The notes under the pieces are model-generated. The model saw only the letters and a program-made list of their open reading frames with translations. It had not been told where the DNA came from and ran no database searches. A stretch of 64,000 nt of DNA from Cutaneotrichosporon cavernicola (lineage: Eukaryota; Basidiomycota; Tremellomycetes; Trichosporonales; Trichosporonaceae), in NCBI RefSeq assembly GCF_030864355.1, contig NC_083393.1, positions 1 through 64,000 of the forward strand, given 5' to 3'. Position numbers and translations under genes: made by a program. Below are positions 52,171-63,647 of the stretch, in pieces (position 1 is the first letter of the stretch; each line of letters starts with the position of its first letter).

Positions 52171-54515
52171 ATGTTCTTGACCCCCCGTGTGGCAGCGCTC
52201 CTCGTCGTATGGGTTGCCGCCCTCTTTGCCTCTCAACATTACTTTCTAGGCAATCCCGTCGTGACTCTCTTTCGCCAGCCTTTCACCTTCCCCATCTTGA
52301 TAGATGAGCCGCCAACCCAACGTCGCGAGGACTGGCACGACAGTGTCAGCCCACTCCACCGCCCTTTTCAGCCACTGCAACAGCCCACCCATTTCCCACG
52401 CCTCAAGCCCACTCGTTTCCTACCCCCCGAATGTCTCGAGAGTTGGCTGGCAGACGGTAAACTCCACTGCGACCATGACACTCTAGGTCAAGAAGACACC
52501 CTCGACATTGTTTGGCTTTGGGTTAATGGCTCAGATACACGATGGAAAACCGAATTCGAGTACTGGCACAAACACCATAATATCCACAGTCCAATTAGGC
52601 ACTTTCGGTAAGTCTTGCGAATCAACACTTTACTCAAGGCAGTGAACAGAATGAGCTCGTCTACTCGATGCGAAGCGTACTTGCCGCGCTCAAGGGCGCT
52701 GTACGCACGGTTCACCTCCTCTTGTGGGACACGGCCTTTCACACCGACGACGTCCATCTCCTCCAACCTGAAGCGCGTGACAACTTGCAAGCCGACCTCG
52801 ATGACGACGACAATGAATATACCTCCCTGTCAGAATACCTCTCCAAAACATGGCGCGTGGTTCAGACTCCCTCGTGGCTCAATTTTGGGCGCACTCACCT
52901 CGAGACGCCTGGGGAGCGAACGCCCCACTTTCGTTACGCAGCCCATAGCGAGATCTACCGCATTCCCAACGTCGACTCAGATGGTACTCCCCTAGAACCA
53001 GGCGAGGCAGCATGGCACGAGCGCGAGTGGCTCAAAGACGCCCTCCCGACATACGACTCGATGAGAATCGAGAGTCGCATTGCATTCCTCCCCGACATGG
53101 CCGACGTAGCAGTCGCATTCAACGACGACTACTTTCTCCTTCGACCGCTGGCCGTGTCCGACTTTCACTCGCCGCTGTACGGGTCCATCCTGCGTTTTAA
53201 GCATGACAACGTGAGTCAGAGGATCCTGGCGTGACAGCCGAAAAAAAGCCGTCAGTGCGACCGTGCGGTTGTCAGTCGATCCCTGGGTTTCATCTCTCGT
53301 TCCCGACCGAGCTGACACACAGGAACGCATCACGACCGAGCTCAACCCCCAGTTCTTCGGCACTGACGGCGAGTACGGCGGCCTTTTCCAAGCCAACCAT
53401 CTCCTCAGTCAGCGATACCCTGTGGTACCACGTCCTTACCTCCTGCACGTGCCCAAGGTGATCACCCAGAGCCTACAGGTCGAGGCGACCCTCATGTTTT
53501 CCAAGATGAGCACCTTGAGCGCGTCCAAGCGTTTCCGCGAACTGCCAATTGGGCATGGCGACTTACAGAGCCAGTGGCTGCAGATTGCGCTTCGCACCGA
53601 GCGGTGGCGCGAAGCCATGCTGTGGACGTGGGTTGTCGCCAAACTCGGTGGAGCGAATGGAAGCTTGGGCCAGGCCGAAAGAGAGCAAGTCGGTCGCCTC
53701 CTCGGAAAGACGCCAGGAACAAATGGCAGTGTCGAGGTCGTCCGTGGACCACGCGAGACGCTCAAACACATCGAGACAAACTTTGCCCATGCAGGTTGGG
53801 ATAACCCCAAGAACACAGAGTATGTCTGGAGCTCGCTTGACGGTCATCTACCCATGACGGGAAAGAAAACGGCCGACCCGGTCGAGAACGCAAAGTGTAC
53901 CATCGACCTCGAAAAGTGTTTCGACACATTCTGGACCGAGGGCCAGACCACTGCGGCGCACATGTTCAAGCACCTCGCGTTCCGTCACCCAAAATGCGGC
54001 GACTGCTTATTAATGGCGCTGGTGACGGCGTCGGGTCCGCTGTGACTCAAGGAAATCTTTCCCTCCCCAGACGCGACGTACACAATCCCCAAGACGGCGT
54101 CACCGCCACCGTACATCGCACCACCACATCTCCCCATGACGCCGACGTGGGACGAGGCCGATTTCTCGCTATCCAAGGCATTGGCCAAGACCGCCTTGCC
54201 GGGAGACAAGGTACCGCTGCGCCAGTGGACCATGCACCTCCTCTCACGATACTTGTACACGTATGGTGAGTGCGACATCGACACGGCCCCTTTGAACCAA
54301 CGAGTCCGCTCACACCAGGCAAGTCCGACGTCGTGTTCACGCAGCTGCGCACGCCCGAATCGGCGGCCGACCAGTTTGCGTCCCTCGACCTTGACGAGGA
54401 ACCAAGCGTGCTGTGCCTCAATGACGACATTGAGCGCAACTATAACGAGGTGCTCGAGCTCGTCGGTACCTGGTTTGAGAAGCGGTGGCCCAACAAGGCG
54501 GGGTGGGAGCGGTAG
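52171..54515 (+). CDS. XPT1: Stealth-family sugar phosphotransferase (XPT1-like)
   Basis: Homologue of Stealth proteins, among them the cryptococcal xylosylphosphotransferase that adds xylose-phosphate to mannose on protein-linked glycans. Exons 52171-52607, 52643-53210, 53323-54034, 54071-54265 and 54319-54515 sum to 702 aa. The donor of the third intron is non-consensus (GTCCGC), so that junction is the weakest. An N-terminal helix (AALLVVWVAALFA, 8-20) gives a type II Golgi topology. Conserved Stealth regions are CR1 DIVWLWVNGSD (112-122), CR2 with NELVYSMRSV and FNDDYFLL (about 305-312), CR3 around AHMFKHLAFRHPKCGDC, and CR4 LCLNDDIE (669-676). The symbol is by family resemblance. Confidence 0.87.
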
Positions 54516-55034
54516 AGTGGATGTGGTGGGGACGTTGAACACTCAAGGGCAAACAAAGTCGCGCTTGAGCCACGTGTCGTCACGCACGTGGGACATGGCA
54601 TGTTAAACTAGCATACACTGCATATGGAAGGACAATGCATCGACCAATTGTCATCCACCTGACCACCTGGACGAGCAGGATGGGTTGCAAGCAACATGCA
54701 ACGATTAGGCAGGCGCAGGTGGTCCCATCGTCCACGCATGCCATGGGCAACTCGGGTGGGTGATCCAGAACATTGCGCCAAGCTGGAGAGATAGCTGTAA
54801 TGTCGTAGTGTACAGTCTGTGCGCAGTAGGCGACGGGTACTGACGATGGGTGTCCAAGTAGCCCAACCATCGACAAGGCAGGTGGGTCCACCCGACGAAC
54901 CAACAACGCCCACCTCCCTAGTCATCAGGAGCTCGGCGTGATGGATACTCCAACTTGAATTGGCACATATCACGAGAGATCGCATATATCGATACAAGGG
55001 GGTCGGGCCAGCAGACAAGAGTCAGACTCCAACG
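54516..55034. other. Convergent intergenic region
   Basis: About 520 bp between the 3' ends of the Stealth and YTP1-like genes. No gene, RNA or repeat array is seen. Confidence 0.5.
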
Positions 55035-56587
55035 CTACAGGCGCAGCGCGCCGCCGCGCATCTCGTCGTGCTGCATCCAGTCGACCTCGTCCTCGCCGCC
55101 TATCTTGACGGCGTCCGAGTCGCCCGTCAATTCCGACCCGTCCTGGCTCCCCTCGGCCTCTGTGAGCTCAAACACCTCTGGCCCATCAGGCAACCCATCC
55201 TCGCCCCGGTCGCGCTGGTCGAGCTTGGCATACCCCGCTTCAGGCTCGCCATCGCCCATGATCATGGCGTTCCGCCCCGAATTCGAGTACAGGTGCACGA
55301 GGAAGGTGATGACGAGGTACACGAGGAAAGAGAGGGAAAAGTCAAAGAGCGCGTAGGTGACGTGGTCGATGCCGAGCGCGTTGGCATTCTTCATCTCCTC
55401 GTTGGTTGCACTGATGAACGTGATCCCGCTCAATACGAGGAGGTATGGCGGGAGGTGTTGGAAGATGCGGACGGTGGGAGAGGGAGTCGCTCCGTCATGA
55501 AGCACAAAGCAAACCTCAACAACGCGCAAGGCGCCAGCCAGGATGAGAGCGTACCCGAACATTGCGTGAATCTGGAGTTAGGAGAATCAGGGACGAGGCT
55601 TGCCTTTGAAGAAATCATGAGCTCCTGCTCGTGCGCGCTCATGCCCCAGCCAGTCATGATGATGATTACGGCGGGCACAAACGAGCGCTTGCCTTTGCGG
55701 CTCAGGAAGACGCCGAGCAAGCCGCCAGCCCACCACAGCACGCCCTGGGGTCAGCTCTAGCTCTGGCACACAATGGCGTACCATCATGGTGTGTTGCATG
55801 TCCTTGTGTGTCCATGGGCCGCCCTGGTGTTCGGTAAACGTGTTGATGATGCCCCAGACGAGGATGACGCTTGAGTCGAGCATCTCCTGACTACATCCGC
55901 GGCGTTGGAGCCACGCACCGCCGAGGTTGAGCATGATGACCAGGATGGCGGCGTAGGCGATGAACGCCGAGCCCATGATATAGTGCGCGAGACATTGGTT
56001 GATCTCGCCTCCGCGACAGAAACCGAGCGCGGTCACGACGCCCATGATGATTTCTATATAAGCTTGGGGGGTTACTGTAGACTTACGCGTCCATCCAATG
56101 ATAGGGAATGCCATTCCCAGAGGGCCGTGTACTCGCCTGATCCATGGCCGCACGGTCTTGTTGAGAATGTGGAGCCTCAGGAATACGCCACACGCCGTCT
56201 GGACCATCAGGACCCAGAAGATGATCTGGGCCATGATGCCGTGCACTGTCGCTGCGAACTCGCGCCCGCCGTGGTTGTGTCCGAGGTAACTTCCCACAAG
56301 CGTCGCCACTACACCGACAGCCTGGACGGGGACGTGAAAGCGTGATCTGCGCTGGTCAGCCTTTGCTACACTTTCACTACCCGAATAGCGGCGGACATAC
56401 TTGGACAAGCCCAGGACCATGCCGATAGGGAAGAGGATGGCCCATACAAACGTCTGCACTGCCATCTGCCGTCAGTGACTATCGGGAATGCACTGACGTG
56501 GGTGTACATGATCCAGTCGATTGGGACCTTGGGATCAATGTCGACAACTGCAGGGTGTTTGTGGGCCAGCGCTGCTGTCAGTTCCAT
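55035..56587 (-). CDS. YTP1-like multispanning membrane protein
   Basis: Fungal Ytp1/DUF2427 family of unknown function. Exons 56498-56587, 56401-56465, 56087-56346, 55782-56053, 55604-55744 and 55035-55571 close in frame to 454 aa. The start MELTAALAHKHPAVVDIDP may be internal: an ATG at 56655 begins a signal-peptide-like MERAGRVALLALWFPL in another frame, and a further short intron could join them. Conserved blocks are FHVPVQAVGVVATLVG, GPLGMAFPIIGWTQ, LGFCRGGEINQCLAHYIMGS, WGIINTFTEHQGGPWTHKD and GWGMSAHEQEL. About ten membrane helices are seen. Intron 5 is GC-AG. The C-terminal ~65 residues are acidic. Confidence 0.86.
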
Positions 56588-57333
56588 CTGGGCGCGGGAG
56601 TACCGAGGGGAAACCAGAGCGCCAGCAGCGCGACGCGTCCGGCGCGTTCCATGGTGGGCAATTGAGTGCGGTGGGAAATGAGGTGGGTGGGAGATGTCCA
56701 AACTGCTGGTATGGGATTGGGGATGGGGTGTGCAACCGGACTAGGACGCTTGAGTATGCGTGCAGGTGTGACTGTGAGTGAGTGTGAAGATGACAGTTGT
56801 GACATGACCAAGGCCGAAGATTGGATCACAGATGCTCCAGCCACGGAGCGACGCAATCCATCTACAGGCTACAGCTATAACACCCTGCCATTTTTTCCAA
56901 ACGGCCCGACCTAAATGCCGTGCCTAACCTGTAGGATGGATGTTCAACTTGCTAGCTGAGAACAAGCAAAGCGCCAGAGCTCAGATCACGTCTGCGCAAT
57001 GGAGTAGCAACCCAAGCTAACACAAGTCGCAAGTTAGAATCCCCAAGCCGCTGGGCTTCTGAGACGCGGTAAGCAAGTCGCCCAGTCTTCGACGGATCAT
57101 GCCCAACTCGTCAATCCTCGCGGCCACTCCTGTGTGCGGGCAGCATCTGACTCTTGCTGACTCGGCGCCACTCCCGCTCCAAGTCGGAAAACACACGAAT
57201 CAATGCATGGGCCACTCAGCTCTGACAAGTAGAATACACTGCCGACATCTAGTACATGGCGGGTGGTGATACTGAGATACGTAGCGCACGCAGCGCTACG
57301 CACAGGGCAAGATGGGGACCCCATTGCCGGCTT
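56588..57333. other. Intergenic region
   Basis: About 750 bp upstream of the YTP1-like gene and downstream of eIF1. A possible signal-peptide exon of the YTP1-like gene lies at 56590-56655. GCTATAAC near 56873-56880 reads GTTATAGC on the minus strand and could be a TATA-like site. Otherwise nothing. Confidence 0.45.
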
Positions 57334-58099
57334 TTAGTAGCCGTGGCTGTCTGTCAGCGTACTCTTGAACGAGTGAACGGATGACTCACATGACAATCTG
57401 GTCCTTGGCCTCCTTCTCCGAAAGCAGGCCCTGGCTAATGATGAAGCTCTTGACGTTGGTACGCTGGTCACCCTGGAACTGGAGAACGTTGCCGTGGCCG
57501 TCCTTCTTGGGGGGGACCGGGCTGTCCTCGTCGTCCGAGTCGGCGCTGTGGACAACGTGGCCATTGCAGGCAAACTCCTTCTTCATGGCCTTGAGAAGCT
57601 TCGAGAAGTTGTACTTGTCCGGGATACCCTGGACGGTGGTGATAGTCTTGCGGCCATTGCGCTGCTGGAGACCTGGTGTGAGCGATATGATCGATCCCGC
57701 CAATAAAGGGTGCAAGTCGACGTCGAATGTGAAGCGGGAAGGAAGGCGCATTTAAACAGGAGGCTCCAATAGAGAGCAAGGCCGTCCCCGCCAGATCTGT
57801 GCGCTCCACCTCCGCCATCCGTTGCGCACACTGCCTTTCTCCGTCGCCACCGGGACAGTCACTCCATGTGTTCACGGTTCATCGTCGCCATATACCACTC
57901 GCCCCGACGCGTACTCACGAATGTGGATCTTCTCAGTCTTAACAGGGACGACGGTCTTGACAGTCGTCTCCTCGGCGAACGGGTCGCCGCTCGCGAACGG
58001 GTCGTATGGCCCGGTAAGGTTGGTAGCCCCGGCACTAGCCGAGGCCTTGCTCTTGGTCTTGGAGGAGTCCACCTTGGTAGCTGAGGAGCGTGGGGGCAT
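57334..58099 (-). CDS. SUI1: Translation initiation factor eIF1 (SUI1)
   Basis: Binds the 40S subunit and governs start-codon fidelity. Exons 57919-58099, 57390-57672 and 57334-57346 close in frame to 158 aa; the last exon is 13 nt. The core SUI1 fold has KIHIRLQQRNGRKTITTVQG, YNFSKLLKAMKKEFACNG, NVLQFQGDQR and EKEAKDQIVIHGY. Its N-terminus is longer than in yeast eIF1 (about 55 residues, Ser/Lys/Thr-rich), and an insertion with SDDEDSP lies in the middle of the fold. The 246-nt intron 1 separates tail from core. Housekeeping gene, single copy in the window. Confidence 0.93.
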
Positions 58100-58719
58100 T
58101 AGAGACGTAGGGGCGTAGAAAGATCAGGGTGGTAGTTAGACGGAGAGCGGTGGCGAATGTGACGTTTTAAGAGGCGGCGCAAGGGGGTTCGAGTGACGTG
58201 AATGGAAGTGTGTTGATGAAACAAGTGCGCGCGCGAGTGCGAGGTCAAGCAAGAGTGGAGGCGAATGTGAAGGCGTGGAGGAAGGGCACGGATATCAGCA
58301 CAGACGTACACGGACCTCGTTCGCTACCAAATACGCACTCGTGCTCATTCAATCGAGTTTGGTCGAGTTTGGTGTTTGGCTTAGTTTGACTTGTTGTTGT
58401 TGATGATTGAGATGGAGAGTGGTGTGTAAGAGTGTTGTTGTATGTTATGTGAGTGGCGGCGCGTGAGCTATCATTCGGAAGTCCTGTGGCGACGATAGTG
58501 TGGGGTGACGGGGTTTCGGGAATACCTCTGTGGCAGCGCCTCTTACATCACTTGGCGGGTCGTTGACATCCGAACCGCCAATTCGGGTGTCTCCCGGTCG
58601 CCAATATTGGAGACTAAAATATGCATGTAGAAGTAGATGTTCCGCAGTCTTCGTTCGACGATTGGGTGCAGAAGGGCCATTTGGTCTTAGAGGCGTTTTC
58701 TCAAATTATATCTGAAATA
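58100..58719. other. Intergenic region
   Basis: About 620 bp between the eIF1 start and the tRNA gene. GT-rich stretches (GTTGTTGTTG near 58390) only. The final ~40 bp would include the tRNA 5' flank. No gene is seen. Confidence 0.5.
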
Positions 58720-58810
58720 GGCCGCTTAGCTCAGCTGGTTAGAGCATTGTACTAATATCCAGTGGATATCAGTAATGCAAAGGTCGGCAGTTCGATCCTG
58801 TCAGTGGTCA
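58720..58810 (+). tRNA. tRNA-Ile (anticodon AAU), intron-containing
   Basis: The cloverleaf is complete: acceptor GGCCGCT pairs with AGTGGTC through G-U wobbles, D arm GCTCAGCTGGTTAGAGC, anticodon stem TTGTA/TGCAA around loop CTAATAA with AAT at 34-36, and T arm with GTTCGATCC. A 17-nt intron (58758-58774) sits after position 37, the canonical place. The internal A box is TAGCTCAGCTGG and the B box GTTCGATCC. The inosine-modified anticodon reads AUU, AUC and AUA. Confidence 0.9.
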
Positions 58811-58946
58811 TTCTCTTTTGCCAAAGCGACCAGGTGATTGCGGAGGAGTGTGCGACATTCATTCATAACTGATCGCACTGGTCGCCGCTGATCACTGATG
58901 GCTCTGGCTCTGAAATAATTCATGTCTACTACCTTAAACACAGCCG

Positions 58947-60725
58947 CTAAGCCGGGTGACTCTGCACGACAACCTTGCCTCCAACGCACACAGCGCCCCC
59001 AGCATCCCACTTTCGCGCGTCGCCGCCCGTGTCGTACCCATCCGGCAGGATACGCATGGCGCATGGTGTCGCTCGGGATCCTGGTGTCAGCACTCGAGAC
59101 TCGTGTTGCGCAGAGTCTTGCGCTAAATAGGCCCAAGTCGCCATTTGGACTCACTCTCACACCATTCAACCACATGTCCCCGCTCCTCCAGGCCCCTCAC
59201 GACGTCCTGGCCGAGCCCCACCACTCGTCTACCCCGATCGCTAGACTGCTCCAGTACAGTAACGTTCGGCAGGACCTGGTTGTGGATTCTTGGCTGGGCC
59301 AACGCCTCCCCCGCCCCCAGATTGTAAGCCAGCATATTCCGCACGGCAAGGATATTGGCGCTCGGGATCGTCGCACCACCAGCAGCCCCGCCCACCGCCA
59401 CCGGCTCCCCGTCCTTTAGCACAATGTACGGACACATACTCGACAGAGGCCTGCGCGAACCAGCCACAAAGTTGGCTGGCGCAGGCGCATATCCCCATAC
59501 ATTGGGCCGGCCCTTGACGGTAAAATCCAGGACAGAGTCGTTGAGCACAATCCCCGTACCAGGGACCATGATGCGCGACGCCCACGCCGTCCCGACCGTC
59601 GTGGTCAGGCTGACTACTAACCCACTCGCATCGGCTGCTGCCATGGACGACGTGCCGTTGTCGTCAACCCCAACCGCGCCGGGAAGGTAGTACTCTGGCG
59701 CCTGCGTCTTCTCCTGAACCCGGTCCGCGGCACCACGCAACATGGCGGCCTGGACCGCGTCGACGGGGACGTAGGCCGGGTCGCCGAGCTCGGTCCGAGC
59801 TCCAAAGGCGAGGCGCATCGCCTCGACCGTCACATGCTCGTCTTCGACACTTAGGGGTTTGGAGAGTGGGAACGAGTCGAGCGTCTTCAGCGCACCAAGA
59901 AGGGCTGCACCGCTGGCTGGGGCAGGGACCGAGAACACCTCGTGGCCGCGGAAGGTTGTAGAGAGCGGTTCACGATTGACCGGCGTGTATTCTGCTGTCA
60001 GCGGATGATGGAACATCACTAACACCAGTCCGACCCTCCTCCGACTCACTCTTTAAGTCGTCCAAGCTCATAACCCCACCACGTCCCTGTACAGCCTTGA
60101 CGATATTCCCAGCCACCTCGCCGCCGTAGAACGCCTCCGGTCCCCTCTCCCCAATGGCCTCCAACACGTCCGCGTAATCCTCTCTCGCCCACACCTCGCC
60201 GACCTGGATCAACCGCCCGTCGCGGCTGAACGCACGCACGAACTCGGGATCGTCGGCCATCCATGACCCCTCAATTCTTGGCGCGTTCGGACACTCGCGC
60301 GCGATAAAGTCGTACAGGTCCCTTCCCATCCGTGCGCCCCGCGACAGCTTTACGCTCGGGGCGAACAATGACGCCCACTCAGCCTTGCCGTACTGCTGAT
60401 GCAGGCGGTACAGGCCCTTGATTTCGCCTGGCACGGCTACCGCGTGTCCGCCGTGTGGCGAGGAGTGGGCCATGAAATTGTCCATTGTAGTCGCGGCTGG
60501 CGCGCAGCTCCGGAAATCGATGACGTCCCATTTCTCTGGCGTGCGAACGAGGACAAAGCCACCACCACCGATGCACGAGTGGTACGGCGACAGTACACCC
60601 ACAGCCAGGACGGCAGCGATCAGGGCGTCCACAGCGTTGCCGCCTGCTTTGAGGATTTCCGCGCCAATGGCCGACGCTGTCGTATGCTCGCATACTACCG
60701 CCCCGGTTGTGGGTGTGTGTGTCAT
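58947..60725 (-). CDS. Gamma-glutamyltranspeptidase
   Basis: Ntn-type hydrolase that cleaves gamma-glutamyl bonds of glutathione and related compounds. Exons 60050-60725, 59155-59994 and 58947-59080 close in frame to 549 aa; the acceptor of intron 1 could shift by 3 nt. The family start is ASAIGAEILKAGGNAVDA, then HSCIGGGGFVLVR (oxyanion region) and VAVPGEIKGL. The autocleavage site is DDNGTSSMA with nucleophile Thr340; the small subunit has GTGIVLNDSV, RRPLSSMCPYIVLKDGEP and GGAAGGATI. Unlike many fungal GGTs it lacks an N-terminal membrane anchor or signal peptide, so it may be cytosolic. Direct repeats lie just upstream. Confidence 0.9.
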
Positions 60726-60729
60726 TGTA

Positions 60730-60833
60730 ACTGCGCTAGGGTGGGAGAGGCGACTGTGCTAGGGTGGGAGAGATGACTGCGCGAGGGTGGGAGAGGCGAC
60801 TGTGCGAGGGTGGGAGAGACGACTGAGCGATAG
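60730..60833. repeat. 23-bp tandem repeat upstream of the GGT gene
   Basis: Four and a half copies of a 23-bp unit (ACTGCGCTAGGGTGGGAGAG-type) starting at 60730, 60753, 60776, 60799 and 60822, immediately upstream of the GGT start codon, within its promoter or leader. Confidence 0.92.
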
Positions 60834-61836
60834 TGAGATTAAAAGCAGTCGTATGAATGCGAGAATGTGGGCAGACGCGACACGGTCGTGATCTGGCGTT
60901 CAGGCTATCTCCGAGATGTTCTTTTCCGGAGATGGCCGAATGTTAGTTGCCGATCGTTGCCGACGACGCGGCGGTCGCCCGCTCGCCACACTAGCGTTCA
61001 GCATCGCTCCTCGTGAACGCCACGCAACCCTCTCATCTGCATCTGTAGTCCACCAACTCATCCCAGAGTGCACTGGCGTCCGTCTTGGCTTGTTTCCGCC
61101 CCAGTTTGAAGGTGGTCGACCGAACATCCTTATCTTATCCCGACAGGTCCATCGCCGTCGAGTATCATCCCCCAGTGATTCTGACAGGCGTCGAGTATCA
61201 TCCCCCGGTCATTCTGAGTATTATTCCCCGTCATTCTGACAGGCGGCAAGATATGTACGGCACAAGGCCGCAAATTCTCGGCCAGTCCGTCTGGCGCAGC
61301 ACCGCACTCACCCTTGGGGCCCTCGAAGGAGTCGCCGATGGTCCCGCGCGCGCGGGCCACAGCTCGCTCAGCTCCGACATGTGATTGACATTTGATGTTT
61401 GGTTGCTATTTGATGTTTGGGATATTTGATGTTTTGATATTTGATGTTTGGGATGTTTGATGTTTTTTTTTTTTGTGTTTGACGTTTGCACCCAATGTCA
61501 ACAGTATTGTTCCTGGCGGGTAGTAGTTCTACGTGGCATCTGAGAGGCCCCGCCGGGCAGTGTCATTGGCGTCGAGTTGTCAGAGGCATCTTGGGCGGAA
61601 CGGAATGGCTTGCGCTTTGGTACGGCTGCATCTCTTGGTGCGAGCCTGACGTGTCTCAGCAGGGCGTGCTGCAGCGCTGGCCTATCTGCAGGCGCCGAGA
61701 CCACACCACACACTCCGTCCAAATGCCACTAGTGCATGCTACATGTGTTATGCTTTTATGTTTGTGCAACAGACTCGCTCGTCGCCGACCCGAGCTCAGA
61801 TCTCAGTCCTGTTGATGCTCTCCTACTCGAGGCCTC
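60834..61836. other. Intergenic region with degenerate repeats
   Basis: About 1.0 kb. A ~33-bp unit containing GTCGAGTATCATCCCCC and ATTCTGACAGG recurs two to three times at 61156-61245, and TTTGATGTTTGGGAT-type units fill 61383-61470, ending in a run of T. No gene is supportable. Confidence 0.7.
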
Positions 61837-63647
61837 CTACTCGAGGCCGCTGGCACGCGCCTCGACCCACGCACGCTCGCGGCCAACGGGAGTGATGTTC
61901 TCGCAAGGCTCACCGTTGTCGCGCACAACCACCGAGTCCTCGAGACGCACACCGCCGACGGGGAGGTAGGTCTTGAGGACCTCGTGGTCGACGAGCGGGC
62001 TCTCCCACACGCCGTGCATGTCGAGCAGCTGGGGTGGGAAGTAGCATCCAGGCTCAATGGTGAGCACCATGCCGGCTTGCAGGGGCTGGCGAATGCGGAG
62101 GTAGGTGAAGAGCTTGGCCGGCACCGCGGCAGAGCTGGCCGGGACGTCGAGCTTGACCTCACGCAGGTACTGCAGCGAGTCGTGGACGTCGAGACCGATC
62201 GAGTGGCCTGCCGTCAGCTCAGATTACATGGGGTTACTCACCAAGGCCGTGGGGGTAGAAGGCGGCAGACAGACCACTCTGGAGCATCTCCTCGGCGGTA
62301 CCCTTGAAGATGCCGAGCTTGATGAACTCGTCGATAAGCACCTTGTGTGTGTGCAGGTGGATGTCGTCCCAGTGCACGCCGACACGCGTGCGCTCCTCCG
62401 CCTCCTTCATCATGCGGAGAACAATGTCGTAGATATGGGCGGCCTTGGGCGTGAACTTGCCACCGTTGCCGACAGGGATCGTGCGCGTCACGTCAGACGC
62501 GTAGCCCTCGACCTCACAGCCGGCGTCGATGAGGAGCACCTGGGGCTCAAACGCGGAAGTGTGCAGCGACTTGGTCGAGGTGGCGTGGTCGTGCTCGGGA
62601 ACGTCACCACAGCACCCACGCGCCAGGCGGCGGGGGGTGAACGACGTGTCGCCCGGCGCGCGGGGAGAGGCGGTCGAGGGAAAGAGGCGGTCGTTGCAGC
62701 TGTTGTTAGATCGGGCTCTGACCACCTCTAGTCCATTAGCACTCACACATAGTGAAGAGTCGACGCGTGAGACCCCGAAGCAACAATGGGCAGGTACGCC
62801 ATCTCGGCGCCCATGCGACGGCAGGTGGCGACGAAGAGCGCCTCGGCGTCCTGCTCGCTCTCGACCTCCCATTGGGTCATACCCTCGAAGCCAGTCCGTT
62901 CCTTGGTAGCAGTCACGGTGGCCTTGGCACGCTTGGCAGCGTACCGCCCAAGCTCGCGCATGAGGACTTCGTGGGCGCCGGAAGTGATGCCGTTGGCCTT
63001 GCGCATGAGCTCGAGCTCCTCAGCTGTCTTGGTGAGGCGGGTGAGGTGGAACGCGCGGCGCAGGTGCTCGGTGGAGTGCTTCTGCTTCTTGAAGGCGTCA
63101 AGCACAGAGGAGGGAAGGGGAGGGAACTCGTGAGTCACGGGGAGGGTGTGGATGGTCGCATCGCCGAGCTGGGCGAGCTGAGCCTCGAGCTCGGTGGTAC
63201 TGCGGATCGCACCGGCGTCGAAGCGCACGGCGGCGTCCTCGAGGGTCGGAGGAGGGATCGACCACATCGTCTCGAGCGGGTCCGCGGGTGGGACGAACAG
63301 AGTGTGCTGAATGTCGGAGCCGTTGAAGGTCACGAGGACCGAGGCAGTGTGGACATCGTACGCGCCGGTCAAGAAGTTGAAGTTGGCCTCCTGGTCTGCG
63401 GGTTAGTTTCGGGCACTGGTCGGCACATACGGAAGGGAAGCTCGCGGTCCGTGTCGTCGCGGCACGATGTGGGGTGGCCCTGGACGAAGATGGCGTGGTT
63501 CTGCTATCAGCGGATATTCCAATATCGGACAGTGGCCACTCGACTCACACCATTGCGCTCAGCCTCGGGCATGAGCTTGACGAGCTCAGAGACGAGCTTG
63601 CTAGCGTGTGCGCGAGCGGGAAACTTTGTAGGCCTGTCGACAGTCAT
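61837..63647 (-). CDS. Xaa-Pro aminopeptidase/dipeptidase (M24B)
   Basis: Metallopeptidase splitting bonds before proline, likely cytosolic. Exons 63549-63647, 63431-63500, 62747-63395, 62242-62699 and 61837-62207 close in frame to 548 aa. The N-terminal domain has HPTSCRDDTDRELPF and QEANFNFLTGAY. The pita-bread domain has all five dimetal ligands: VLLIDAGCEVEGYASDVTRT (two Asp), FYPHGLGHSIGLDVHD (His), LTIEPGCYF (Glu) and VRLEDSVVV (Glu). Between LHYV and the first Asp there is an unusual ~45-residue Ser/Arg/His-rich insert (62540-62699) that may hide another intron. The minus-strand upstream TTAAATAAC near 63703 could be TATA-like. Confidence 0.88.
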
